A stretch of DNA of 64,000 bases from Pseudomonas silvicola (GCF_026651855.1 NZ_CP093280.1:3450001-3514000); one strand, 5' to 3'. Positions 1-7,422 are shown, counted from the first letter of the stretch. Notes: a model not told the origin generated them from the letters alone. A program made the numbers and translations.

Positions 1-78
1 CCACTTGAAATCTACCGAGATTGTCCGAGCAAGGGTACTTGCCCCTGGTGTTGGTATGAAGATTGGTCTAGATGCCAT
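1..78 (-). CDS. N-terminus of probable NADAR antitoxin paired with DarT (partial)
   Basis: Only the first 26 codons are in the window. The ATG overlaps the TGA stop of the DarT-like gene (TGATG), so the two are translationally coupled. The visible start, MASRPIFIP followed by a short polar stretch and VDFKW, resembles what I recall of the N-terminus of NADAR-family antitoxins encoded next to DarT1 toxins. Those reverse DNA ADP-ribosylation. The catalytic part is outside the window, so the family call rests on this short match and on the position immediately downstream of a DarT. Confidence 0.5.
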   Translation of the reverse strand, partial: MASRPIFIPTPGASTLARTISVDFKW

Positions 79-710
79 CAATACAACCTTACGAATGGGC
101 GAGAAGCGAATAATCCACCATTTGGGGGTTCAACTATCAGATTGCGACTACCGCAAATGGCCGCATGGTTGTCTCGAGTAAGCTGACTATTGAATGCCAC
201 CCCAAAAATCAGATTTGGTGCGATTTTATCGAAGACTAACACCTCTGCCTGAGGATCTGTAGAGTCAGACGTCTTGAGTTTTTGCTCCTGGCGGGTGTCC
301 AACCCCTCGACTTCGTCGAACATACCTTGAAACGCTGCAAGCGTTCGAAGGTTATCGAGTGGCTGTTGAGAAATCTCGTTGGTAGCTGCATTTCGTCGGC
401 AGAAGCCACAATCCTTCGTCCACAGCACTGAGGGATCAATCCCTAGCACCACCCACTCGGTATTTGGAGTCTGGCGATACTTGTAGAACATTTGATAGTT
501 GGGAAAACTGATGGAGAGGGACGTGCCATCGAGATGCCCATCGAGACGGTGCTCATCGTTGATGATTGGGTGGTTACGCAATGCTTGGTGGTCGCTGACT
601 GGGAAGAGGCCATGCTGCAAAATCGAAGGGAGATTCTCGAGCCTGGTAAAATGTACAAGGTAAGAAATTTCGCGCTCCTGGCTGAATGCTTGTATTTCGG
701 GTCTTGGCAT
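78..710 (-). CDS. darT: DarT-like DNA ADP-ribosyltransferase toxin (DarT1 type, DUF4433)
   Basis: This 210-residue protein has the DarT fold signature near the N-terminus (YLVHFTRLENLPSILQHG, residues 17-34), which forms the start of the NAD pocket. Arg55 in the DEHRLDGHLDG loop and Glu156 in QAEVLVFDKI sit where DarT enzymes carry their catalytic Arg and Glu. The length matches the whole family. DarT proteins ADP-ribosylate single-stranded DNA bases and are held in check by a glycohydrolase antitoxin; here the partner starts at position 78 with overlapping codons. Such pairs stabilise mobile elements and act in phage defence. The choice of DarT1 over DarT2 rests mainly on the NADAR-like neighbour and is an inference. 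Confidence 0.8.
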   Translation of the reverse strand: MPRPEIQAFSQEREISYLVHFTRLENLPSILQHGLFPVSDHQALRNHPIINDEHRLDGHLDGTSLSISFPNYQMFYKYRQTPNTEWVVLGIDPSVLWTKDCGFCRRNAATNEISQQPLDNLRTLAAFQGMFDEVEGLDTRQEQKLKTSDSTDPQAEVLVFDKIAPNLIFGVAFNSQLTRDNHAAICGSRNLIVEPPNGGLFASRPFVRLY

Positions 711-712
711 AA

Positions 713-742
713 CAGGTACCTACACGTTTTTAAGGGTACCTG
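713..742. promoter_or_regulatory. Inverted repeat before darT, probable operator
   Basis: CAGGTACC at 713-720 and GGTACCTG at 735-742 form a perfect 8-bp inverted repeat with a 14-bp spacer. It lies directly upstream of the darT start at 710 and covers the ribosome-binding region. Its place suggests autoregulation by the toxin-antitoxin complex or control by an unseen regulator. No binding protein is known. Confidence 0.4.
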
Positions 743-889
743 AAGCGTAGTCAAAGAAATCGATTTTGCAGTGGCTTAACGCTAGTATAAGTGATGCGAA
801 GCGCCGCCCCCTCTTGCCAGCGTTGGGCTGGGAGCACTTCATCCATACCAGCCTACGGTTTCCTTAGCTCTTGTGGTTAGCTCTTAGCT

Positions 890-1528
890 TTAATACCCTG
901 CGTCCGTCTCAACGTCGATGGAGACCCCTAATGAATCGGACATCGCCTCCATTCGCTTGAAGATCACATCATGAAGGTGGTCAAAAAAACGTTCTCCTTG
1001 TTCGGAGTTGAAATCGGCGAACAAGGTAAGCCCGACCTGCCCCTTGAACGGCCTCTCTTTATGCAGGCAGGTGAGTATCCCCGCGTCGATTTGCTCAGCC
1101 AAGGCCTCTGACACTAGTTCACCGAATCCGAGTGAGTGGTAGCGCGGGCGAATGAACACAGCCTCCAAGACTACGTACAGATGCAGTGCCCCATCATCAG
1201 CGTCTTCATTGGCGTCCGGTTTCACGTTTCGATACCGGCAAAGCCCTGCTAACTGCCCATCGATCCAGAGTTCCAGGTTTTCCATGCCGATGAAATACAG
1301 ATCGTTCAGGGGCGATCCTGCCCGGGAAATTTCCTCGACAAGCGGTGATTTCTCAACGTCGGTAGCCATGCCGACAGAGGTCATGACTTGCCATTCGGTT
1401 TTCCCATCGAAGGAGCTATGAAGCCAACTGCCGAGACAACGTGCTTGGGGGCCTAGAAAGTCATCCTGGTGCTTCCGTTCCTCATCTGAGTCCTCGGCTA
1501 TGCCAATAGTTTCTTGCTCGGTTGTCAT
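890..1528 (-). CDS. Hypothetical protein with GNAT acetyltransferase-like features
   Basis: The 212-residue protein has an acidic N-terminus (residues 1-25) and a middle region ending in VFIRPRYHSLGFGELVSEAL. This resembles the beta4-alpha3 acetyl-CoA binding turn of GNAT enzymes, although the usual RxxGxG/A loop is imperfect. A second part has alternating strands and helices and an acidic tail. It is monocistronic, between the toxin pair and the relaxase. I do not recognise a named family; a GNAT fold is a guess from the pattern, and a substrate cannot be proposed. Confidence 0.5.
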   Translation of the reverse strand: MTTEQETIGIAEDSDEERKHQDDFLGPQARCLGSWLHSSFDGKTEWQVMTSVGMATDVEKSPLVEEISRAGSPLNDLYFIGMENLELWIDGQLAGLCRYRNVKPDANEDADDGALHLYVVLEAVFIRPRYHSLGFGELVSEALAEQIDAGILTCLHKERPFKGQVGLTLFADFNSEQGERFFDHLHDVIFKRMEAMSDSLGVSIDVETDAGY

Positions 1529-1618
1529 GCGATTTCCTCAAGGTGTCGTAGGGCTGTTGCTCTGAGCTCTTTAGAGATTCAGTGGTATTTCCGCGACCTT
1601 GCCGATGACACCGGATAC

Positions 1619-3376
1619 TTAGCCTTCGGTCAACCTGAGAAACGGATTGTCGTTCAGCCTATTTTCGCTGAGCACCGAGGGTTCTTTCAGTAGGTATCCG
1701 TTGAGTTTTCCGCGTTTGCGGGGGCCTTTCACCTGGCATGTCCAGATATTCTGGCCGTCTGGCCTGCGCTGATGCAGGTTCAGTTTTTCAAAGCGTTTCT
1801 GCACGCTTAGCCAGGCCTCCGAGCCTTCAATATGGCTGCCTTTCGGTTGGCGCTCCGTGGTGTAGCGCTGGAAGATTCCCGGGGTCACCAGAAAGTAGGT
1901 GCCATTGACAGTATGCACCTTAGCTTGGCTGTCATTGATAATCAGGGCGTGATCCTTCAAGCCGGCGCGCAGCCATTCCATGAACTGGTGACCGAGATCG
2001 TTGTTGGTCTCTGGGGTAGCCACCGGTTCGCTGGAAGGTCTGTCACTAGGCTCGAACTCAGGCGTCTCAAAGAGCTCCAGGAGAGGGCTCAGATAGTCAC
2101 CCTCATCAGTGTCGGGAGGACAGGCCTCCGGATGTCTGGGGCGGTTCGCCTTGGCTGATGCAGGTGCGGCCGTTGTCGCTTTGGTGCTACCGGTACGGGG
2201 CGAGGTTGGCGGATCCGTCGGGTCGGAGGTTACCTCAAGGACGGTCTCGAGGGTGCCAGTGAAGACGGGCGGCCGAGGTTCGTCTGCCCAAATCAATGAG
2301 GGCAGCAGGCGCAGGAAGGTGAACTGTTGCTGCCAATCACCGTCGGTGACCGCAGCCGTCCAGATGGCCTTGCCGTCGGGCGTAGCCTCAACCAGGCCAT
2401 GCGATTGCAATTCGTCGAACATGGCGATGTTGGAGGAGGGGATGCCGTCCACAGACTGGGCCAACAGGTAGGCCCGCAGCTTGTCGGTGGCGGTCTTGCT
2501 GACCAGCCACAGGTGTTCATCGGTAAGCCAACCGGCGGCGCCAGGCTGATTGAGCTTGAACTCGTTCTTCACCAGATGGCGCAAGCCCGTGAGGAGGTGG
2601 TGCTGCAAGGAGTGCGTGGGCGCCTGCAGGGCCTTGCTGGGGTTGGCGCCGATGTTCTGCGCCGTCGAGACGCGGTCGGCCTGCAGGACCAGCTCGCCGA
2701 GGATGCCGGCGTGCTCGTAGTGGTTGGCCAACAGGTACAGCAGCTTGCCCCACAGCGCGGGATAGCCACTGAGCCAATCGAGAATGGCGCGGTCCAGCAC
2801 CTGGGTGTACAGCAGGCCAGTGGCAGCGCCGTGCAGCTGGTAATCGCGGCCCTTCAGGTAGCGAAAGCGATAGGGTTGCTCCAGGGGGCCATGCCAAGGG
2901 TGCCAAGGCTGGCCGTCCTGATATTCGACCTGCAGGTCGACCGCGATCTTACCTATGTCGTGGAACAGGGCGCCGTAGGCGATGCCGGCGCTCCAGGCAT
3001 CGGCCTGGGCCGCCTGGTCCTCCGGAGCGGCGCCGCTGGGCAGCAGATGGGACTGGCGCAGCTTGAGGCTGCAGGCCACCAGCTCCAGGCCATGGTCGAG
3101 CATGCCGCCGGGGTAGGCATGGTGGTGGCTTTCACTGGCCGGCAACTGCTGGACATAGCCGGCGTAGCGGCGGATCGGGTTTAGGTAGAGCTGCTCGAAC
3201 TGCAGCTGGGACAGCGCCGTGTATTGCCAGATGCGCTCGAGCAGCTTCTGTCGGTGCTCCGCGGCGAGCAGCGCTTTTGCCGTCATCGGTGCGTAATAGC
3301 CCTCGGCAATGGGGGTAGGTGAGGGCGTGGGAACCTTGGCCTTTTCATGCGTGAACCAGCTCGGCATCGTCGCCAC
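1619..3376 (-). CDS. traI: MobH-family relaxase TraI
   Basis: This is the relaxase that nicks the ICE at its transfer origin and stays bound to the transferred strand. The 585-residue protein starts with the TraI_2 domain: a triple His at 84-86 followed by AYPGGMLDHGLEL, and an HD-hydrolase-like FHDIGKIAVD with His139/Asp140. These metal-ligand motifs define MobH relaxases. A Pro/Ser/Thr-rich linker follows (about 375-430), then the C-terminal TraI_2_C/DUF1528 region with LRAGLKDHALIINDSQAKVH. The length is slightly under the usual 600-plus residues. It lies at the far left of the transfer genes, as in relatives, with small genes just upstream that may share its transcript. The start overlaps the doubtful reading frame at 3345-3638. 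Confidence 0.93.
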   Translation of the reverse strand: MATMPSWFTHEKAKVPTPSPTPIAEGYYAPMTAKALLAAEHRQKLLERIWQYTALSQLQFEQLYLNPIRRYAGYVQQLPASESHHHAYPGGMLDHGLELVACSLKLRQSHLLPSGAAPEDQAAQADAWSAGIAYGALFHDIGKIAVDLQVEYQDGQPWHPWHGPLEQPYRFRYLKGRDYQLHGAATGLLYTQVLDRAILDWLSGYPALWGKLLYLLANHYEHAGILGELVLQADRVSTAQNIGANPSKALQAPTHSLQHHLLTGLRHLVKNEFKLNQPGAAGWLTDEHLWLVSKTATDKLRAYLLAQSVDGIPSSNIAMFDELQSHGLVEATPDGKAIWTAAVTDGDWQQQFTFLRLLPSLIWADEPRPPVFTGTLETVLEVTSDPTDPPTSPRTGSTKATTAAPASAKANRPRHPEACPPDTDEGDYLSPLLELFETPEFEPSDRPSSEPVATPETNNDLGHQFMEWLRAGLKDHALIINDSQAKVHTVNGTYFLVTPGIFQRYTTERQPKGSHIEGSEAWLSVQKRFEKLNLHQRRPDGQNIWTCQVKGPRKRGKLNGYLLKEPSVLSENRLNDNPFLRLTEG

Positions 3377-3638
3377 CCCGGTTGAATGCCCATAAGGTCC
3401 TTTTGCCTTTTCGGATAAGCCTCTTACCCTTGCCAGCCCTTCCTTTGCTGCCCTTACCCTTTACTCCGTTTCCCTTTGGCTCGCGTGCGGGAATGTGAAA
3501 GTGGAGGTATCGAGTACTGGGGTCAGGCTGATCAGCCGACGGTATCGGTGCTGGCGCCGGTTCGCGAGGTGGGGGCAGGGTGCTCATGCCAGGCGGCAGG
3601 AACCATCGGCCCACGGAAAGAGCACCAGGACGAGGCAT
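3345..3638 (-). CDS. Doubtful 97-aa reading frame with a Lys/Gly-rich stretch
   Basis: It starts 3 bp after the preceding gene and runs 32 bp into traI. It has a proline-rich N-terminal half and a basic KGKGSKGRAGKGKR stretch near residues 58-75. On the minus strand this stretch is a purine-rich tract with repeated AAGGGTAAG-like units just before the relaxase gene. It could be a small basic DNA-binding accessory protein, but the composition is low-complexity and the frame may be open by chance because of the biased tract. The tract itself may matter more than the protein. Confidence 0.3.
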   Translation of the reverse strand: MPRPGALSVGRWFLPPGMSTLPPPREPAPAPIPSADQPDPSTRYLHFHIPAREPKGNGVKGKGSKGRAGKGKRLIRKGKRTLWAFNRGGDDAELVHA

Positions 3639-3641
3639 GGA

Positions 3642-3938
3642 CTATTCAGTCACGGTGATCCGCGTCTGGGTCATGGAGCGGATGGCAATCTCCCGGGCAC
3701 GTTGTGCCCCCATGGCCAGGGCCTTGCCGACGGAGGCGCCCGGCAAGTCGGTATAGCTTTCTTCGGCCAGCATTCGTCCATCCCCTTCATAGACACTCAA
3801 AAACATTTCCGTCGCGCCGCTGCGCGCAATCCTGGCCCTGACATCAATCTCGGTACCGTCGTCCAGGGTCTCCGCGTGGACCACGGCGTAGATCCTGTGA
3901 TCCTCCCACGCGGTGAAGCATGAGCCTCGTTGACGCAT
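3642..3938 (-). CDS. Conserved-looking small ICE protein, function unknown
   Basis: The 98-residue product has regular strand/helix alternation. Its first half is beta-rich (HRIYAVVHAETLDDGTEIDVRARIA) and its second half holds helices with GKALAMGAQRAREIAIRSM. There is no signal peptide or membrane segment. It is the first gene of a short minus-strand series leading into the relaxase. Composition and codon use match neighbouring ICE genes, which supports its being real. I do not recognise a family. Confidence 0.55.
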   Translation of the reverse strand: MRQRGSCFTAWEDHRIYAVVHAETLDDGTEIDVRARIARSGATEMFLSVYEGDGRMLAEESYTDLPGASVGKALAMGAQRAREIAIRSMTQTRITVTE

Positions 3939-4247
3939 GACAACCTTCTCCTCTGCAATGCCTGGATGACCGGGTGGACACCATGGCGTGCACCTAGGAT
4001 AGGAGCAGATGATCGAGATGGGGGAGATGAGGGTGGCAATAAAGTGTGTAACGGTATGTCTGAATTAACTACGCCATCGAGGCCGACTGTGCTGTATTGT
4101 TCGAGGCACATTGTCCCAGTTTGGGCATGGACTGACTTGATCTACGCTTACGATGTCGATTAGGCTATTTCCCCTCCCATTTACCAGTTATCGCGTGCCA
4201 TCCGTGGCGTGCGGCCTGTGCTGTTGCAGCACCTAGAGTATTTAAAG
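3939..4247. other. Intergenic region between divergent small genes
   Basis: About 310 bp separate the minus-strand 98-aa gene from the plus-strand gene at 4248. It is somewhat AT-richer than its surroundings and must hold two divergent promoters, but no clear -35/-10 pair or palindrome stands out. A GTG at 4209 could extend the plus-strand gene upstream into this region. Confidence 0.4.
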
Positions 4248-4583
4248 ATGCATGATTCGCTGACAGAACAACAAATGCGTGAAGCATTGTTCGGCCCCTC
4301 TGCTGCAGCTGCGCCTGCGGCGACGGTGGACTCGACAGAGCTCCAGTTCGTGCCGACCAAGCGCGCGGCCGCTAAACCCATCGCGAAGAAGGCGAAGCCT
4401 ACGTCATTGTTCCCGAAACTGCGGGTCACTATGCAGGTGACCAAGACCTTCGAGGGTGAAGTTGAAACCCTGGTGCATGAAGCACGGACATTGAGCTCGC
4501 TGCTGGCGGAGCAAGAGGCGCGGGACCTGGCCAAGAAAAAGAAATTCAAGTACATCGACATTGTCTCAATCGAGCAGGTTTAG
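4248..4583 (+). CDS. Hypothetical basic protein next to the MvaT-like gene
   Basis: The 111-residue product (from the ATG; a GTG at 4209 would add 13) has an Ala/Pro-rich linker (PSAAAAPAATVD) and a Lys-rich segment (KRAAAKPIAKKAKP, about residues 38-51). A helical C-terminal half with LVHEARTLSSLLAEQEARDLAKKKKFKY follows. The charged helix and basic linker suggest a nucleic-acid or protein-binding accessory factor. It lies about 170 bp upstream of the MvaT-like silencer on the same strand, so the two may be co-expressed. No family is recognised. Confidence 0.5.
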   Translation: MHDSLTEQQMREALFGPSAAAAPAATVDSTELQFVPTKRAAAKPIAKKAKPTSLFPKLRVTMQVTKTFEGEVETLVHEARTLSSLLAEQEARDLAKKKKFKYIDIVSIEQV

Positions 4584-4750
4584 CCAGCGCTAGAATGCAT
4601 TGCTGATCTCAGCCTAGTGGTTGTCCACAAGATCTCGGCTATCGGTTGTTCTAGTTGCGTATCCTGGGTGAAATAGTTCTGAACCTTTCGGCTATTATTT
4701 TTCCTAAACTACTTCAGACAATCATCCTCACTCTTGCAAAAGGATTTCCC

Positions 4751-5116
4751 ATGTCAAAACTTGCAGAATTCAAAGCCTTGGAGGCCCAACTGGCCGCGCA
4801 GATTCAGCAGTTGGATGCCTTGAAAAATGATGCCGAGCTGAAACGGGAGATCGAGTTTGAGAGCAAGCTCAAGGCGTTGCTGGAAGAGTACGGTGTCAGC
4901 CTGAAACACATCATTGCGATCCTTGACCCGGTCAAAGCCGGTGGATACTCGGCCGCGAAGTCCGCTGCTGCCCCGCAGCGCAAGCCGCGCGAGCTCAAGC
5001 GCTACAAGCATCCAGATAGCGGCGAAGTGGTGGAAACCAAAGGTGGCAACCACAAGATCCTCAAGCAGTGGAAGCAGGAGCACGGGGCAGACACGGTGGA
5101 GAGCTGGCTGCAGTAA
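4751..5116 (+). CDS. MvaT/MvaU-family H-NS-like xenogeneic silencer
   Basis: The 121-residue protein matches the whole MvaT plan. An N-terminal coiled-coil oligomerisation region (residues 1-60, with EIEFESKLKALLEEYG) leads to a second dimerisation helix (LKHIIAILDP) and a linker. The C-terminal DNA-binding domain has KRYKHPDSGEVVETKGGNHK and ends in KQWKQEHGADTVESWLQ. MvaT-type proteins coat AT-rich DNA and repress horizontally acquired genes in Pseudomonas. The start at 4751 gives the family's usual N-terminus; an upstream frame from 4655 lacks similarity. The copy sits in the ICE, as with plasmid and ICE-borne paralogues such as Pmr, and could dampen ICE or host genes after transfer. A strong terminator follows. 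Confidence 0.93.
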   Translation: MSKLAEFKALEAQLAAQIQQLDALKNDAELKREIEFESKLKALLEEYGVSLKHIIAILDPVKAGGYSAAKSAAAPQRKPRELKRYKHPDSGEVVETKGGNHKILKQWKQEHGADTVESWLQ

Positions 5117-5159
5117 TCGACGCTGGACCATCGGCATCCTTGCTTGAGCGTGAACAAAA

Positions 5160-5181
5160 CAAAGGCCCCATGGGGCCTTTG
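5160..5181. terminator. Bidirectional rho-independent terminator
   Basis: A perfect 10-bp stem (CAAAGGCCCC / GGGGCCTTTG) with a 2-nt centre lies between the convergent mvaT-like and ardC genes. T-rich DNA lies on both sides (GTGGTTTTC to the right, TTGTTTTG on the other strand), so it can stop transcription of both genes. Confidence 0.85.
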
Positions 5182-5198
5182 TGGTTTTCTCTGCTTAG

Positions 5199-6137
5199 TC
5201 ATGCGGTGAGTTGGTGAAGTGGCTCGGTGCTGCCTTGATCGTGCAGCGTCATGAGATACTCCGATGCTTCGCGTGCCTGGCCGCTGGCGCGAAAGATGGC
5301 GCGTTTGTCCTCCCGAAGAATGCTCAGCCATGAGGCCAGGTACTCCTCGTGGCGCAGCTCGCCCTGGATACCAGTGAGGGCGCACAAGAACGCTGCGCCC
5401 ATCTCTGCCACCAGTTCTTCGAACGCATATTCCGCAGAACCGAAGCGGTGTCCGCCGGTGATGCCGTCGCGCTTGAGGCGCGATTGATGGCCGGACCAAT
5501 GCGTCAGCTCGTGCAGGGCCGTGGCGTAGTAGCTGCCGACATCCTCGAATTGGGCTTTTGTGGGCAACTGAATCAAGTCGCGCAGCGGGTGGTAGAAAGC
5601 ATCATCTCCAAAGCGATGCTCGATGCGCGCACCCGATAGCTCCAAGACTCGCTCGGCTGGCCCATGGTCGATGAAGGGGGCGGCGGGTTCTGCCTCACCT
5701 GTATCCTCAGGCTCGCTGGTCAAGCCCTCGGTTTGCTCGATGTTGAACAAGCAATGGGTACGCAACAGTGCGAACTGCACCATCTTGATTTTGCCTTGTT
5801 CATCCCGAACAACCTCGCCATGCTCGTCCTGGGCTTCCTTGCTCATCGGTTTGTACAGCACCGCCAGAGTCGATTGCTCGCCCTTGCGGACATGCCCGCC
5901 CGCCTTGCGTGCCTGGTTGAAGGTCAGCCAGCGGTCCTGACGATAGCCGCGCAAGCGCGCCTCCGCCCACAGCAGGGGGATGTTGATGCCGGCGTACGCT
6001 CGTCGGGTGATGGCATTGGTGGGGAAGGGGGAGTCCACACCTGAACCAGGTGTGGACCAAGGCTTGATCCAGGGAACCACGCCTTGATCAAGCGCGGTGA
6101 TGATCTTGTTGGTGACGTCGAGGTAGATGTCGGACAT
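5199..6137 (-). CDS. ardC: ArdC-family antirestriction protein (zincin-like)
   Basis: The 312-residue protein has the ArdC N-terminal ssDNA-binding domain (residues 1-140; DQGVVPWIKPW and FPTNAITRRAYAGINIPLLW). A zincin-like metallopeptidase domain follows, with HELTHWSGH at 209-217 (HExxH) and a downstream Glu-rich helix, FEELVAEMGAAFL. ArdC proteins protect incoming single-stranded element DNA from type I restriction and from nucleases. It is alone on its transcript, ends at the shared terminator, and is preceded by a hairpin at its ribosome-binding region that also occurs before the DUF3085 gene. Family length is normal. Confidence 0.92.
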   Translation of the reverse strand: MSDIYLDVTNKIITALDQGVVPWIKPWSTPGSGVDSPFPTNAITRRAYAGINIPLLWAEARLRGYRQDRWLTFNQARKAGGHVRKGEQSTLAVLYKPMSKEAQDEHGEVVRDEQGKIKMVQFALLRTHCLFNIEQTEGLTSEPEDTGEAEPAAPFIDHGPAERVLELSGARIEHRFGDDAFYHPLRDLIQLPTKAQFEDVGSYYATALHELTHWSGHQSRLKRDGITGGHRFGSAEYAFEELVAEMGAAFLCALTGIQGELRHEEYLASWLSILREDKRAIFRASGQAREASEYLMTLHDQGSTEPLHQLTA

Positions 6138-6159
6138 GACGTTCTCCTGAGGTGGGAGG

Positions 6160-6192
6160 GAACGCCGCCCGACCGGGAGGGGTTCCCGGTGG
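6160..6192 (-). promoter_or_regulatory. Leader hairpin before ardC (shared ICE motif)
   Basis: On the plus strand, GGAA..CCGCCCG at 6160-6171 is followed by ACCGGGA (6172-6178), a 5-nt loop and TCCCGGT (6184-6190). The same layout, with different stem bases that still pair, precedes the DUF3085 gene at 7208-7238. It lies about 35-55 nt before the ardC start, just upstream of its GGAGAA ribosome site, where it could control translation. Confidence 0.6.
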
Positions 6193-6232
6193 GGTGAAAG
6201 GAGTGTTGCAAGGTGGTGTTGGCCGGCCGCTT

Positions 6233-6535
6233 TCAGTGGCTGGCGGTTGTCTCGCTCGGTAAGTGAATCAACAGAAATGCAGGTTCTCCATCAGGGGCAA
6301 TTTTGTTGATCCGTACATGCTGCAGCGAGCCCACTGAGAAGTCGGAGTCGAGCTCAATGTTGACTGCGCCGGCGTTGAGGCGGGTACTGACCAACGACAG
6401 GGTGGTGCCCAACAAGCGTGAAAGCCGCCGGCTCGAAAGCCCAGACAGCGGGCTTCCACCGTCGGCTTCCATGACGTATTGCCATACGCCGGGACTGAGC
6501 ACGATGGCAGTGGACAAGGGGTTGGGGTTAAGCAT
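6233..6535 (-). CDS. Hypothetical protein upstream of ardC
   Basis: The 100-residue product begins at an ATG with a good GGGAGG ribosome site 6 bp upstream, which decides this start over a GTG 18 bp earlier. It has a run of hydrophobic and Ser/Arg-rich segments (SRRLSRLLGTTLSLVSTRL) and a beta-rich C-terminal half. No signal peptide, membrane span or known motif is visible. It is likely transcribed with or just before ardC. Position and clean start support a real gene. Confidence 0.5.
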   Translation of the reverse strand: MLNPNPLSTAIVLSPGVWQYVMEADGGSPLSGLSSRRLSRLLGTTLSLVSTRLNAGAVNIELDSDFSVGSLQHVRINKIAPDGEPAFLLIHLPSETTASH

Positions 6536-6816
6536 CGCTACCTCCCAATTCACGGTTGAGCACGGCTCCGGGCATGCAAACAGATTGCTGCTCGTCGCAG
6601 GTTTGATTCGAAAAACACTGCTGGTGACTCTGGTTTAAACCCAGCTGGGGGAAGGGTCAATCCGGGCTCGTGCAGCCAAATGGCATGCGGGGTCCAGCGA
6701 ATTCCAGGGGAGACAGTGCAGCGTATTAACCAGATGAACGGCTGATGTTGCCTCGGTCGTTGTTGCCGGCGCCCCTCGGAATGAGGGGCTGTCGGCACAG
6801 GTAGTGGTGGATTGGC

Positions 6817-7179
6817 TCACAGCTTTCCAGGGACGGTAACTTCGGCTGCCAGGCACAGGTGTGTAGGAGTGGCTTCAAGCAGCAAAGAACCCGAGGTACC
6901 GCGAAGCGCGGCCAGCACGGGATCGTCGACGTTGAAGTATTCGACAAAGTCGTCACCACCAAACTCATCCCGAGCGCGGTGCCACCATGACTCGAAGTCG
7001 TCAATTTCAGGATTGCAGCCAGTTGCGTAAGCAATCCGCTTGCGCCCACCTTCTGGCTTGGACTCGCCGATCTCGGACATCAGGTAAACGCCTTGATCCT
7101 TGACCAGGATGACTCGGCAGCCGTTGATGCCGGCCTCAGCCAGCACTGCTTGCAGTTCAGTTCCCGTGAATCGAAGCAT
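6817..7179 (-). CDS. DUF3085 domain protein
   Basis: The 120-residue protein starts MLRFTGTELQAVLAEA and contains ESWWHRARDEFGGDDFVEYF, the pattern of the DUF3085 family found beside antirestriction and maintenance genes in proteobacterial ICEs. The family has no established function. A GAGGAA ribosome site supports the start at 7179; the frame could be extended to 7197. It is preceded by a long structured leader (7205-7409) with its own promoter, so its expression is probably controlled after initiation of transcription. Confidence 0.8.
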   Translation of the reverse strand: MLRFTGTELQAVLAEAGINGCRVILVKDQGVYLMSEIGESKPEGGRKRIAYATGCNPEIDDFESWWHRARDEFGGDDFVEYFNVDDPVLAALRGTSGSLLLEATPTHLCLAAEVTVPGKL

Positions 7180-7204
7180 GATGAGTTCCTCGAGCAATAG
7201 CGCT

Positions 7205-7409
7205 GAGGAATACCGCCCGGCTGGGAGGAATTCCCAGCGGTGGAGCGGTTGGTAAGAAGGCCGAGGTAAGCAGGGCCTGGTGATGAAGCGTTCATCGCCG
7301 CAGGGGCGACGATCGTGTGAACTGCCGAACGCGAATCACACTTGGGAGAACCATCGTTAAAGCGACGTAGCCTTCAAGGTTCTGGCCACCTGGGTGCTGG
7401 AATCCAGCA
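7205..7409 (-). ncRNA. Structured 5' leader of the DUF3085 gene (copy A)
   Basis: The element reads on the minus strand and starts with a 7-1-7 palindrome (7395-7409). AGAACC/GGTTCT pairs (7347-7352 with 7378-7383) around an inner TCG/CGA stem. GTGTGA pairs with TCACAC (7315-7320, 7336-7341) and TCGCC with GGCGA (7295-7309). A ribosome-site hairpin GCTGGGA/TCCCAGC (7220-7238) ends it. Every stem is matched in the leader at 40690-40905, often with compensatory base changes, while blocks such as GTAGCCTTCAAGGTTCTGG are identical. Conserved RNA motifs named after DUF3085 and DUF3577 have, to my recollection, been proposed by comparative genomics. Whether this is one of them needs a covariance-model search. 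Confidence 0.8.
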
Positions 7410-7422
7410 GTTGCAACTCACA

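Noticed and set aside
2327-3184. 285-codon plus-strand frame
   Set aside because: It is antisense to traI, without start signals or domain pattern; the MobH motifs on the other strand are clear.
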